Origin: Escallonia rubra
Lineage: Eukaryota > Streptophyta > Magnoliopsida > Escalloniales > Escalloniaceae
Assembly: GCA_033065855.1 (NCBI GenBank)
Contig: JAVXUO010003150.1
Location: 1 to 64,000, forward strand
Length of the DNA stretch: 64,000 nucleotides
Reading direction: 5' to 3'
Position 1 is the first letter of the stretch. The number at the start of each line of letters is the position of its first letter. Positions 46,714-59,154 of the stretch are shown one piece after another. The position numbers were made by a program, and so were the translations under genes. The notes below the pieces were generated by a model, which did not search any database, was not told the DNA's origin, and saw nothing but the letters and a program-made list of their open reading frames with translations.

Positions 46714-49700
46714 ATGGGAAAAGCTTCAAGAGATAAAAGGGTATTGTTACTATTTTATCAGTTAACTTCCTTCCTTCTGTTTTGCAAATTCTCATAGTAG
46801 GCTCTTCAAAGTGCAGGATATCTACTACAGGAAAGCAAAAGAAGAAGGGTGGCGTGCTCGAAGTGCCTTCAAGCTCCTCCAGATAGATGAGGAATTCAAC
46901 ATTTTTGAAGGTGTTATTCATATTTCATTCATTTAGAATGAGGTTAAGAGGGAGACATGGACGTTCATTGTCAGTTTTCTTTTCTATTTAATTCTCCTTC
47001 TCTTTTCTTTTTATTAAAGAAAAAAATCCATCCTTTAAACTGTTTTAGGGTGTGTATTGCAGTCTTTTCAGTTGATAATGAAGTTCTTTTAGGCCTGTGT
47101 AGTTGCAGTTATATTCATGGTTATAACTTAGTAACGTATTTATGATCCAGTAACATTCACGGCCTTAGCTTTTTGATACAAATGTTTGCAGGAGTAAAGC
47201 ATGTGGTGGATCTTTGTGCAGCGCCTGGTAGCTGGAGTCAGGTATCTGAAATTCCGAATCTGCTATAGATTGCTTATTCTTGTTTTTTGTCACGGGAAGA
47301 GTTTCGAGAGCTATGTAACAGCTTTATTTTATTATGTCTTACTGGCTACTGAAAAATTCTCCATAAAGGATTGCGTTTTGCCCTCCGTATCAAAGGTTTT
47401 TCAAGTTGGTTAAATACCAATATAGAAATATGTGATCTTACAGTAATGCTAAGTTTATTTACGAAAATGAACCTAATAATACATCGTGAAAATTTACTTC
47501 GCACTTTGTTTTTCTGTTTAAAGCAAAATCAGGAAGATCTGATTCTTTATGTATATTTGATATTGATCCTGGTATTAACTCCTCAAGGTCTTATATGTAG
47601 GTTCTAAGTCGAAAGTTGTATCTCCCAGCAAAGCTGTCACCTGATTCAGAGTATGTTACCTTGTTTATATTTATCTTCTCTGAAACACTATACTTACTTT
47701 TTCGCAGCTTCTACAAGTACATCATGGGCAATTTCGTATTTTTGTACTGAAAAGTTGTAAGGGAGATTTTGTGCAAATAAGAACTAGCCTCCATTTGAGC
47801 CTTTTGTGGGTTGAGTGAATTGTGAAGAAGGAAAATAAACTGTTGGAAAAAGTTGCAGACAGTGGTGGAGAATGCCCGAAGTAAACATTGCACGCTCATT
47901 CCTTAAGACAGCATTTGCCTCCTTAAAACTGCAGCAGGTTACATCATATCAGCTTCCCTTGTTAAAACAGGGAATCACTGCTTGCAACTTGCAGTGGTAG
48001 CAGACAGAAATTATTTAGGTGAGAGAGAGGCGAGGGGTAAACAGAATGAGGGAAGCCGGACACTGTCCGGCATACATAGTCTGTCCGGCGGACAGACTAT
48101 GTATAATGCACCAAAGGGTGCTTATGAACAGGTGCAAACTGTTAATGACTGTTAGTAACAGTCACTTGCACTGAAGGTCACCATCTGATAGTCACTTAAC
48201 CAGAAGTCCCTACATAGGTAGTTTCTAGACAACGTTTTTGGAAAAACTGTTTAAAAATGAACAGTCACAACCCTTCAATTATTGGAAAGTTTTTAGTACT
48301 ATGCATTCATGTTTGCCAAGAGGGAGAGTCCCTTGACATCATGCTGGTCACAGGAGCTGATTTTCTTCATCATCGTTATGATTAGCAGGGGTACTGATCT
48401 ACCACTTATTGTGGCGATTGATTTACAACCGATGGCTCCAATAAAAGGTGTTATTCAAGTGCAAGGTGATATAACAAATGCTCGAACGGCTGAAGTGGTA
48501 TGGAATCAGAATGATGTCTTACTTGTAGTGTTTTCCTTTCAAGTCCTTTGTTTTGCATATTTTTTGCTTGATGCTAGTTAGGGGTGAGCATGGTTCGATT
48601 GGTTCGGTTTGGAGGCTGAATACCAAACCGAACCGACCAACCTCTGTTTGGGGAAAAGAAAAAAAAAAAACGAACCGTGGTTGAACGGTTCGTTTCTGCG
48701 GGTTGAACGGATCGGTTTGGACGGTTTAATCGGTTTGGGCCAAACTCAATTTTGGGCAAGTTTAGGCTCAAAAATTAATAACTTATACATGCTAATAAGC
48801 TCCAAAAAAACTGATTTTTTTAATTATAATTAATAACACTTAGTGAGATGTAGGCGGCGAGTGACAAATGTGTGTTACGTCAAGGGATTTAGGGTTTATC
48901 CCATTTTATATGAGTGGTTAGATAACTAGGGTTAGTAAAAATTAACTAGGATTAGGTAAAAATATAGATATGTTATATTATATACGGTTGGTTCGGTTTA
49001 TGCGGTTTCAAAAAAATCCGAACCGACTGAACCGAATGTACGGTTTGGGGAAAAAAAATAACCAAACCGATTGATTTTTAGATCAATTTGGAAATAGACG
49101 GATTGGTTGGTTCGGTTGGATCGGTTTCAACGGTTTAAATGCTCACCCCTAAATTGCTAGTGTGTCACCCAGCTTGCCATCTTGTGGTAGGTTAAGAACT
49201 CCATCCTTGATACTCCAGCAATTTAAAGATCATTCATTAGTGTACAACTGTGAGGCTTTAAATCATCCCATCTCATAGTGCTGGGCTAATGCATTGAGCA
49301 AGTTGAGTAGATCTCGGTACCCCTTTCCTTTTTAGAAGCTTAATTTTATTAAACTAGAGAGCAACACGAAATACCCTAGCACACAGTATTCTAAAGACCA
49401 GACTTCACAGGATAATGGTACGCAGTACTCTGAACCTCATTTTCGCATTGCTCCAACTTATACCCGAATTTTAAAATGCACATCCTAAAACATCTATAGC
49501 AATACTTGGCCCTTCGAGATGCGGTAACACCAGCTGTGCAAGGCGCATCTTCAACACGAAGGACTGCAAAGAAGAATGTTTTCATATGCTGCTTGAGCCA
49601 CTGAAGCTCACTATCCCATCCAAAACGGGCTCCCTCACACAAGGCCATTAAAGGCAAGGATACCTACTTGGAGAAGGGGCAAGAAGAAAAACAAATGCTG

Positions 49701-52700
49701 AACCCCTTAAAAGCATGAATTGCAATATTCCTCTGCGACCTGGCCTTTTAACCTCCTCAGGGTGAGCAACCCAAATTTAACAGGAGAACTTGGGCACATT
49801 ATCAGGAATATCCCGGATCTTAGGATTTAGATCAGCGAGAACAGCTTCGATCATATCTGGAGTATCATCAGAAATGGCAAGAGTCTGTAATCCCACATTT
49901 GCAGCAGAGAACTCTCAGCATCTTCAAGAATCTTAGGGTCGAAATTAGGCCATCAGACACCCTTAAACCAGTCTCGTTACACTTGCTACATCTCCTATGT
50001 TCTCATTGGTGCTTAACGATGGGGTTCAGATTGAATGAATGGAAGGGGAAACACCATATAAAATTTGCCTTCATGACAAGTTGACAACATATTGTCGAAA
50101 TGGCCCAGACATTAAATGTCGGATTGTTTGGCCAATTCCAACTTGTCCCTTGGGGGTTTGTTAATTTGAGCAATGTATTGTGTTCCTACACATTTTGTCT
50201 GCCCTTGGCTCTATCTGAGTGGTTGTAACGGGGTTGATTGCCTGAAGACCATGGCCCTGTCGTTTACCTGAAGTAAAGAGCTTGGCTAGTGCACAAGGCA
50301 CCTGTCACTTTGGGGGTAAAATGTACTCCCCCCCCCCCCCCCCTCCCCCTCCCCCCTCCTTCACCGTTTTCTAGTCTTGCAACACAAATGGCTATATTCT
50401 GTCTCATAACAAGACTTTCTCATGATAGTATAGCCTTACTTTCTGGCGTATTTATAGCTGTGCTAGAAGTCTCAAAAACTTTGACTTCTATTGCCATCCA
50501 ACACTTATCTTTTCCTCGCCTCAGGTCATAAGGCATTTTGATGGATGCAAGGCTGATTTGGTCGTCTGCGATGGTGCCCCTGATGGTTAGAGAAACAATT
50601 ATGGGTTCAGCTTCTTATGTCATGTATTCATCGCCTTATGTTTGTTGGAGTTGATCTTTAGTTCTTGAGCTTGCTTTCTCCATGAATTGCAGTTACCGGA
50701 CTTCATGACATGGATGAATTTGTTCAGTCCCAGCTCATATTGGCGGTAAGTGGTCAGATGCCTTTTAAGCTAATCAATATCGAAGTTTTTTGCTACCTGT
50801 TAAAGCAAGTTGAGATCATAGATTATATTCTTATTGCTTTCTCCATGAAACTGAATACCTCCTGAAGTTAGTTTAGAAGATAAACTGCTTGGTTTTTTTG
50901 GTAGCTAGAAATACTCGTGAATCTCTGTTAGAAGAGAAATGTTCCGTTTGTCTGGCATATATTCAAAGCTTTGCAGAATGTGCTTGCAGGGTTTAACAAT
51001 TGTTACCCACATTCTTAAAAATGGCGGGAAATTCATCGCGAAGATATTCCGGGGAAAAGATACGAGCCTCCTTTACTGCCAGGTAAATGAATTACTTGCT
51101 GACTATTATCCGTTCACAGTTTATATTTGGTATAACAGCTCTCTACAAATTCGGAGAAAGTTTATTTGTTGATTAAATTTATAAGTAATGATTATCATAA
51201 TTATTACTGTTTTGCATCACATTGGTCAGCATTTTCGTAGCCTTCTCTTAAGCATGGATACCTAGCTTTCTGTGATTTAGGAGTGGTTATGTTTCATCAT
51301 GAATATTGGAGCCAACTTGTCTGAAAGTAGGGCTATTAAAGCAGTAAGATAACCTTATTAGAAAGGTACCGTTACCTCATTTTTCTCTGACATTCTTTTA
51401 TAACGAGTCTACGTGGACCGTGGTTCCCCCGTTATACTTTTCCACTTCGCAAGCATGCTCATCAACCTATCTTGGCTGCAAACTTTTATAGTTTTCTCTC
51501 TAATGTAGGCCAAACAAATCTCGTGTACTACTAGCACAATAATTTCTGTCATAATTTTGATGAGCAACATTTCCATGAATCCTCATTACTTGGTTGTACT
51601 ATCTATAAATATTCAATTCCGAACCCTACCCTACCATAATGAGACAGCTTGCCTGTCATGGGCATTATAAATAATTGCTCCCTCCCAAGATACAGTAGTC
51701 AGACTCTCAGAGTGGTGTTTTTGGCTTCACTAGTGGCTGTCACGTGCGTTGCACGTGGATTGTTCGTAGAAGTAGTTTGTCATCTGATAAGAATCGTCTC
51801 ATTAAATTGAGACAACCAGACAATTGTAGTAGAAAGCGGAAACTTTATTACGCTCCAGAATGGTGCTCAAAAAATTATAGGAGATCCAAATCGAAAAGAA
51901 GGGGAAAAGAAGATTGTTCTTCCTACACTCACTCCCTTACAAATACATGCAAATAATGTTGAAACCAGATTACCTAATTTGACAGACGTAGGACAGTGAA
52001 TTCTCTCCTTCTAGTTATATACTCAAATCACTATCGTGGACAATAACTTAATATGAAAACCTGCCAAGTACCCAAGTTGGCTTCAAAATTTGCATTAAGG
52101 ATAAAAATAACCACTTCTACAAGTTCTCACTTTTTTGCTGAACACTGGAGCAAGAACAACTTACCTATCTGCAACCTACCTATCAGTAAAGAGGTAACCT
52201 CAAATATGTCAAGCAAAAGGATTTTCAAACGGCTGTCCCGAGGTCACCTGTAAGAAGAGGCTTGCATAGAAGACAGATTGGTTAGTTGCAGAAGCGTGTG
52301 TGTACCAACTTTTGTCGTCAGCATCAATTGCACGTGATCTGAACCAGGAGAAGAATATTTGGTGAATAATTAATAATCCTTCAAAATGTTCAGACATGAT
52401 AGTCATAGGCTTTGTCTTTTCCACACACCAATTGAGTAGTATTGGCCTGCTATATATGGAAGAGAACATGATCGAAAAAAGAAACAGTTCTATATTTGTG
52501 TCGCTTTTTTTCACACTATGAAGTTAAACTTTCATACAAACATACTTGCAAATGCCTCATGATCAAATAGATCATGCAACATAGATGCCAACTGGGTAAA
52601 ACAAAAAACAAGTTGGTTCTATAATCATTTAAGACTTTGCAAGCTTCCTAGTAGTGTACTGACTATATTTTCTAGCACGAAAAACAGTTATCATGTGCTC

Positions 52701-55700
52701 CATCATGACGACATTTTAACTCTTTGAAACATGGCTACGATTAGAAAAAAAATCCATCTCCCTTATATATACTCACCTGAATTAGAAGATTCATTTCTCC
52801 ATATTGGCAGAGCCTTAGAAGGAACAGATGACAAAAGACTTAAGACATTCAATTACGAGATTACCAGCAAAAGACAGTTCTTGAAGTAGTAGATTAATTC
52901 ACTAATCAAATAAAAATGTCCAAATTTGCATCCACGTATGCCATCCGGACATCATTTCTTTTGCCCGTTAAGTTAGAAGTACAATACTTAGCATTTAGCA
53001 AGGAGGTGAGGAGAAATTAAATGAAGACGTCGAAATTTGTATCATAAGCTATCTGGACATCATTTTTCTAGACCGTTAAGTTAGAACTACATACTTAGTG
53101 AGGAGATGAGGGGAAACGTATGAGTTCGCAGCGCAGGCTTTCCCTCATCAGATTGTCTTATTATACCTAGTCAACCAAGCAGGACTTAAGATAGCATACT
53201 ATCTGCTTTTTCTTTTTTTCTTTTTTGTTATCCTACAAAAGTCTCTCCACAAGGTATCAGCAACAATCCGTTGAGCAAAATTCTGGCACATATTACGGAG
53301 AATGACAGAGCAATCCGAGTTGTTATATTGAGTCCAAAAATCTGTGTCGGAATTGATATATAGAGTACAAAATCTCTAGATAAATTTTGTAGTGTCTCTG
53401 CGGTAATTACACCTGGAAAATAGCCTTGCATATGAAGATGTAAACAATTTTCTGTACATCTCTTCATCATCTATACACCATTGTATGAATCCACCAGGAT
53501 CTTTGTAGCTGAGGCTGCTTTCTTTTTCATCTTAGGAACAAACCGTTAAGTCCACCAAAACGAAAAAGTCAAAAACCTAGAGATGAATGGAGCTTTTAAA
53601 GTCTGCCAATGCTAGTCTAAGGGTATAATGTAACCCATTGATGGATCTTGAAGTGTCATGACTGCCATCATGATTACCACAGTTGTTTATTATTTCTCGT
53701 AAAGTACTATTATCCTATGGGGTATTCAAGCTCTTATTTTTGCAACTTTAGCCGCGGCTTATATAGGTGAATCCATGGAGGGCCATCATTGACTAGTTTT
53801 GGAAATAGTATTTTAGATTAGCCCAAGGCAATGTATGCGTGGCTCAAAATAGATTACTTGTAGCTCTCTTATTACTCCTAATGATTGAATTTTGTTACAA
53901 CAAAACACATCATTAGCAAACAACATGGACTCACACTACAATCATCTAGGTCAAAATCTAACTACCATAACCTCCACGAAGACCAACCTCTACCTTCTCC
54001 CGCCCAAATCACCATCAAGAACATCATCACTGCCATAGCCATCTAAGAATAGCTCAACTCTGTAACTTGACTACAGACTCAAACCCATCATTCCTGCTAC
54101 CTTGCTAATGTAAGCTTGAACATTTTTAGAGCCGTAACCTTGCAAACGGATCAAAACTTCTCTAGCATACAAGTTCTCAATTACAAAGAAGAATACAATA
54201 TTCTTTTAAATAGGAAGCAAAATAATTGAATAAGGGAATAGATCACGTTGTTGCTATTGACAAGAAACTATCTTCTACAGATGTAACATTATGCATTCTT
54301 CCTAGAACGAGATTTCTTGCTTTTGCAGAGTATATTAAATTGACGCGACAGAACGTCACCCTTGAAAATTGATAGCTGATACTTCGAAGGATTATAACTG
54401 TACATACCAGTACGTATTAGCAGAAAAGAATTGAAGATTGTTATCGAAAGAAAGAACAAGGTTTACCCAAAAAAAAAAAAAATGTGATTTTCACGTGAAC
54501 AATTAGCTATACTAAGGGCAAGTATGTGTCTTTCAAAATGTACGCCTCAACTCTTTCAATCATGCAGTTGCAACCACACATACATGTATAGATGTAGGTA
54601 TAAGTTCTATATGAGGAAACAGTACATGAACCAAGTAGCCGCTAAAGACCTAGCTTCATATGCATCATAATGTTGCCAGAAGGATGAAAATGTGGAGAAA
54701 GAAAATAGTAAACAAAATGAAATCTCATTTTCATGAGTTAAGTGGAATCCACCCTTAGTTCTGTTTATGTATTATTTACGTATTCACCTGAATATGACAA
54801 AACCAAATAGAACTGATATGTAAGATAATCAAGTACAGCTGATAATTAGTCAATATCTAGAAGAAGTATCTTAAAGTGGCTGATAAAATGGACAACAGAG
54901 AATATCTTTTTCTTCGTTAATCTTCTACATTTGTATTGCATGTATTCGAGATTTTGCCAATCCCCGCGTTTTGGGTTAGAAGATATACTTGCTTTCAGAA
55001 TTTGTATTTATGTATTCCTTTTTCTTTTATTCTTTGCTCATGTCTATGGTTTATGATTTTGGAGTTCCACCAGATATTTGAAGCTCCAGCCAAAGGCACC
55101 ACCCTTAGTGCCTTTTTTTTTCTACCTTATTTATCTATGTACTCTGAAAAGAAAATTATGAAATAGGTCGACTTTTTGAAAAAACAGTCAAGTGACAACA
55201 TGAGCGCAACCAAATCCAAAAGTAGTCCTCAAAGTAACTTACAGAAATACTAAGACTACAGTCAATATGTCATTTTTGTCGATCTTCTACGCCTGCATAG
55301 ATATAAATTCTTGTGAATCTCCGTCTTATGCATCAAAAAAATTTTTGGCCCATTGGGATTTTGTATTCCTTTTCCTTTCCTTATTTGGTCTATATTAATG
55401 TAATTTCACACCATATTGAAACTTTTGACCAACTACACCATTTTCCTAGGTTCTTTTCCTGACACATTTGTTTGTTCTTTTGCCTAGATTTATTACCCTC
55501 TTGAACTGTGATGCTCTCTCCTCTGTGACAAAATTCACTAATCTTAAAGGGTACTTTGGAATCATAGATGTTTGTCTGTTATTGTTGCAGCTAAAATTAT
55601 TCTTCACAGAAGTGACTTTTGCAAAACCAAAAAGCAGCCGTAATTCAAGTATAGGTGAGGCTATCTGATCATTTGTCTTCCTTCTCGTTTCTTTTAGTGG

Positions 55701-57194
55701 CATATTGCTGCCAGTTCTTGTGTATATGATGAGCTCATTCAGTAAGATATCCTGCTTGGAAATGCTTAGTTTTCTTTCTGAGTTGAACTATCCTAGATCC
55801 CCAAAAAGCAAGCAAATATGTAGAGGGTTTATGGTTGTTCCAAAAAATATCTCTTGCCTAATATCTTATCCTGGTTGTTTACCATTTATTCACTAATGGA
55901 GAGATCTGATGTATTATAGCTCTGTACTTGTTCTATGCTCAAAGGCCGTCTTTTTAGTTGTTTTCCTGTCTCTCTGTCACATACAACTGGTATTCTATTC
56001 TCTCTTCTGACCAATCTCTGCTGTCTGCGTCTAATGCGGGCAAGGCTTGCTAGGAATCGTTCTTTTTTTTCTTTCTTTTCTGCATGCACTGGCTGGTAAA
56101 CAAGTTCTAAGAAAGATTTTCACCTCCATGTTATGGTGAACGTGCCTCTGCTGAACTTCATTGTACGTGAACGTGCTTCTAGATTATGCTTCACATTTGG
56201 TCTTGATAGGATTTTTTATCCCCCATGTTATGGTAAATGTGCCTTGACAGGACATGACAGCATCATCTTTAAGTCTGAAAGGCAATTAACTGGTTTCTGG
56301 TGTAGTTATAGCCAAATAGGCATTAATTATACGTATTGTGAAGAATAGGTTTATGACCTCACTGAACCCCTGACTTGTATCTGTTATGATCCAGAGGCAT
56401 TTGCAGTTTGCGAGAACTATTCCCCTCCAGAAGGATTTAATGAAAAAGATTTGCATCGCCTCCTTGAAAAGGTTGGAAGTCCATCTGGAGCAGATGATCT
56501 AGGTAATTGTAACACTAGTTGTGAATTTCAATGCTTTTATGTTTATTAAACTTATATCGTGATCTGTAAATAATGAATCTAAATTCTAACCTCTTAGTTT
56601 GCATTATAGAACCAAAATTCTTTTGGTGATTTTACAAACTGACCTTTTATAACAGTAATGCACAATCCATTATATGTGGTTTGTGTTCTCAAAGAAATCA
56701 AATGGAAGCACGTCGTATAGGAAACCACACTTTTGAAGAAAAATAACATGGACGGGTAATAAATCTGTAAATTTGACGAAGTAGTGAGAACACAAACAAC
56801 AGAAGAAAAAAAAGAAGATAACAACAAAAACAAAGGAAAAAAAAAAGAGTGATTTTATCAGCCTGTGTTTTTAAGGACTTGTATAGGTATTTCACTGTGC
56901 CAGTTATTATCTTTTTTTCCTCTCTCTCGTTGACTCTACTTCTGCGTAACAGATTGCAGTAGTGGGTGGTTGGAAGGGCCAAATAAGGTGTACATTCCAT
57001 TTCTAGCTTGTGGAGACCTCAGTGGGTACGACTCGGACCGTTCATATCCACTTCCTAAAGCTGCAGATGGAACTTACCAGAGCTTGGATCCCATACAGCC
57101 CCCAATTGCTCCCCCATACAAGAGAGCTCTTGAGCTGAAGAAAGCTTCCAGTCATGGAGTCCATGATATTGAAAGGCTCTCGATTGATTCTTGA
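46714..57194 (+). CDS. TRM7: tRNA (Cm32/Nm34) 2'-O-methyltransferase, TRM7/FTSJ1 type
   Basis: Eleven coding exons: 46714-46740, 46817-46910, 47192-47241, 47601-47650, 48389-48497, 50525-50585, 50693-50745, 50990-51082, 55591-55654, 56395-56502, 56953-57194. All junctions are GT/AG and in phase, giving 316 residues. The enzyme uses SAM to methylate the 2'-OH of tRNA anticodon-loop positions 32 and 34 in the cytoplasm; in yeast it works with Trm732 and Trm734. The start [20 protein letters not shown] is diagnostic. The FtsJ/RrmJ catalytic tetrad is complete: K28, D126 (VCDGAPD), K166 (FIAKIFRG) and E201. The SAM site is [15 protein letters not shown] (45-59). The C-terminal extension (from about 236) reads [20 protein letters not shown], as in eukaryotic TRM7. 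Introns 5 and 8 (2.0 and 4.5 kb) are inflated by repeats, but the coding part appears intact. Confidence 0.96.
48580..49150. mobile_element. Non-autonomous TIR element with GGTTCGGTT-rich arms (copy 1, TRM7 intron 5)
   Basis: Ends AGGGGTGAGCA and TGCTCACCCCT are perfect inverted repeats. Adjacent arms are full of CCGAACCG/CGGTTCGG words in opposite orientation, a well-known plant non-autonomous design. 571 bp, no coding capacity. GCTAG occurs close to both ends, but an exact target duplication is not evident. A relative lies at 60430. Confidence 0.75.
49391..49657 (-). repeat. Possible LINE zf-RVT-region fragment
   Basis: A minus-strand reading contains [20 protein letters not shown] followed by AVLRV, which resembles the linker after the zf-RVT domain in plant LINE ORF2 (W..ELQWL.QH.KGKS..A.V.RL). 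The match is short and the frame then diverges. The neighbouring 49790-49890, minus strand, reads [20 protein letters not shown], which I do not recognise. Confidence 0.3.
50328..50343. repeat. Poly-C tract (16 C)
   Basis: Homopolymer near the 3' end of TRM7 intron 5, followed by further C-rich sequence to about 50358. Confidence 0.9.
51730..51757 (-). mobile_element. Helitron-like 3' terminus in TRM7 intron 8
   Basis: On the minus strand a hairpin CACGTGCAACGCACGTG (7-bp stem, 3-nt loop; 51757-51741) is followed after seven bases by CTAG and then T. A short 3' hairpin followed by CTRR and a T target is the Helitron terminus. The element body would extend to higher coordinates within the 4.5-kb intron; its TC start is not identified. 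A worn relative is at 61909. Confidence 0.5.
52921..53117. repeat. Diverged tandem duplication (about 110-bp unit)
   Basis: AAATTTGCATCCACG...CCGTTAAGTTAGAAGTACA...GAGGTGAGGAGAAA is followed at 53031 by AAATTTGTATCATAAG...CCGTTAAGTTAGAACTACA...GAGATGAGGGGAAA. It lies in TRM7 intron 8. Confidence 0.75.
53721..53860 (+). pseudogene. Nuclear plastid-DNA fragment: 3' end of atpI and following spacer
   Basis: The plus strand encodes [20 protein letters not shown] followed by GHH and a stop (53721-53792). This is exactly the C-terminus of the chloroplast ATP synthase subunit a (atpI). The next 60-70 bp (GCCCAAGGCAATGTATGCGT) look like the plastid atpI-atpH spacer. Upstream sequence is unrelated, so the insertion starts within codons of atpI. 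It lies in intron 8 of TRM7 on the sense strand and is spliced out. Confidence 0.85.
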
Positions 57195-57959
57195 TCGCTC
57201 ATCCACTAACGTTTTCTTTTTAAGGCATTCATCTTGATCATTACGATAGATTTTTCGACTGTATTCTATGTAGTTGTGGGTTTGATGCCCTCATTTATTC
57301 GCAAAGTACAGCACGTTGTGTATTGGCTTACAGAACGTGTTTTGGTAGCGAGGACTGAAGTTACAAATACTACAGTATACAGGAAGGCGAATGATATTTT
57401 TCGCTCCAAAATTAGACCGACTCACTGTAAAATAGTTTTTTCATGGCACTGTTTTGCCTGAGAGTATCCGTCCCGAAAGGAATCATTGCTTGGTTTGCAT
57501 AACTTGTGTGGGGGGGGGGGGGGGGGGGGGGGGGACCCAAGAGACAATGTTGGAAAATGTTTTCATCATGTTTCCATGGGAATCTAAACGGGGACTGACC
57601 GGAATGATTTGTTGAGTCAAAAGATTGAAATAAAGCTGATGCCAAAGAGGAATATACCCTGGGTTTTGGAACATAGGGTGCCGCTGGCAGTGACCTTTCC
57701 TTACTAGTATAATAAATCTGCAGGCTTTTGGCACTTTGAAAATGGCCCCCCACCCCGAGAGCCGTCCTCTTCCTTGACGAGGATGGTGGTGATGTATCAA
57801 AATGTCGTACAAACGGACGATAAATGAGATATGGAGATGCCGCCCTTGGTTGGTATAACACATCATGACCAAAAAAGTTTCGCTCCAAACACTGAGAAAA
57901 TATTCGTCACAACAATTTTAGCAATAGATAGAATGTGGTATGACTTGCTTGGCGTACGA
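57195..57959. other. TRM7 3' region and intergenic DNA with a 25-G tract
   Basis: The first 200-300 bp is probably 3' UTR. A run of 25 G (57510-57534) follows. The two long minus-strand frames here (57412-57888 and 57483-57872) run across the G tract as poly-proline and have no recognisable domain. Confidence 0.5.
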
Positions 57960-58050
57960 GGAAGTTACTGTAAATCCATTCTTCCAAATCTTCATGAAGG
58001 AAAGCAGTTTTCACGTGTAATTGTTTTAGTTCCAAGTCAAACGTAGTGAC
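57960..58050 (-). mobile_element. Ty1/copia reverse-transcriptase fragment, fossil
   Basis: A short minus-strand reading contains DLELKQLHVKTAFLHEDLEE, the conserved Ty1/copia reverse-transcriptase segment (usual form: L.QLDVKTAFLHGDLEEEIYM). Only this small part of the polyprotein gene is recognised. No terminal repeats are seen nearby. It is a broken relic. Confidence 0.75.
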
Positions 58051-58179
58051 AACATAACGCGAAAAGAACTGATTTACGACTACAGGTGTCCTTCTGTGTT
58101 GTTTCCCGATTTCCATGTATTTTCAGACAATATGGACACTGCTAGAAGATCTTCACCTGTTACGTTGTGTACCCCTATA

Positions 58180-58181
<2 letters not shown>

Positions 58182-58213
<32 letters not shown>
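58182..58213. repeat. (CT)n microsatellite
   Basis: About 14 CT units followed by T-rich DNA, downstream (in the minus sense) of the small Ser/Arg-rich gene. Confidence 0.9.
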
Positions 58214-58215
<2 letters not shown>

Positions 58216-58621
58216 GGTGCCTGAAGAAAGGTGCATAGACACTACATCTTAATTCACTCGTGCACGGTGCGTGCCATGAGCATCTACCGCTAGAATATCG
58301 GAAAGATCCGAAGGTGGAGCAGTGTATTTTTATCTCTTGTACTTGAGGAAATGTATTTTTATCCTTTTTCTGTTTGAAGAAAGAAAGGAAAAGATTTTCT
58401 TCAAGGGTGAGAATAATTCCTAGCTATACATAGCTTAAATTTGAAGAAGAACAAGAAGAAAATTCTACAAGAAGATATCAAACTGAGTTTAACTTCATAT
58501 CCCTGCTTCTGCCAATAGACATGGCAATCTTCACAACGTATAAAAATCCCTACTTAAGCACATATCAACTGCCTTCGAGCCAAAAGAATCATACAAGAAT
58601 ATATATATATATGTGTTCCTT

Positions 58622-59017
58622 TCATCTACATCTTTCCCTAGAGGAAGAAGAAGAGTTCAAGAACTCGATGCAGTCTTCGATAGCTTCAGCTCGATGAGAA
58701 TCGTCCAGCGATTCTGCGTACGACCTCGACCTCGCCAAGCTCGATGAAGAAGAAACTCTACGTGAAGACCTGCTTGTAGTAGAAGTGGACATGAAGCACA
58801 GGGCTCTTGCCACCTTTGCTCCAACACGCTTTAGGAATAATCTCACTGGTGAAGAAAAGCCTGAGCTTCTTCTGTGCTGCTGCTGCTGCATCCTGAAACT
58901 CCAAATCCCAATGATGACCCTCTTCTTGTTTCCTCCTATTTTGGTGCCACTGCCAGTTTTGTGGAAAACTTTTGGCTTGTCATTGACATCAGGACTGAAA
59001 CTGACCCTCCTACTCAT
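58622..59017 (-). CDS. Small Ser/Arg-rich plant protein (often annotated 'josephin-like')
   Basis: One exon of 131 residues. It starts MSRRVSFSPDVNDKPKVFHK, has a basic centre (KKRVIIGIWSFRM), then SPVRLFLKRVGAKVARALCF, a Ser/Arg-rich stretch and the conserved end DSHRAEAIEDCIEFLNSSSS. This set of blocks (RVSFSPDVNDKP, FLKR.GAKVA.AL, HRAEAIEDCIEF.NSS) is a conserved small plant family, commonly labelled josephin-like in genome annotations although no josephin protease site is present. Function is unknown; the RVSFSP and Ser/Arg motifs suggest phosphorylation, and no signal peptide is seen. I took the ATG at 59017 rather than an upstream TTG. A GA-rich tract (59114-59152) upstream probably lies in the promoter or leader, with an AATAAATACC word near 59095 as a possible TATA. 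Confidence 0.8.
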   Translation of the reverse strand: MSRRVSFSPDVNDKPKVFHKTGSGTKIGGNKKRVIIGIWSFRMQQQQHRRSSGFSSPVRLFLKRVGAKVARALCFMSTSTTSRSSRRVSSSSSLARSRSYAESLDDSHRAEAIEDCIEFLNSSSSSRERCR

Positions 59018-59109
59018 TTTGCTTCTTATCAAAGAGAGAGAGAGATTTGTGAAGATGAAGAGAAGGGTTAGGTGGTGAAGTGGTAAGAGGTATTTATTGA
59101 TGTTGAATG

Positions 59110-59113
<4 letters not shown>

Positions 59114-59152
<39 letters not shown>
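59114..59152. repeat. (GA)n microsatellite
   Basis: About 19 GA units roughly 100 bp upstream of the small minus-strand gene; on its sense strand this is a (CT)n tract, common in plant leaders. Confidence 0.95.

Positions 59153-59154
<2 letters not shown>

Noticed and set aside
57412-57888. 158- and 129-codon minus-strand frames
   Set aside because: Both cross the 25-G tract as poly-proline in two different frames and show no recognisable domain.
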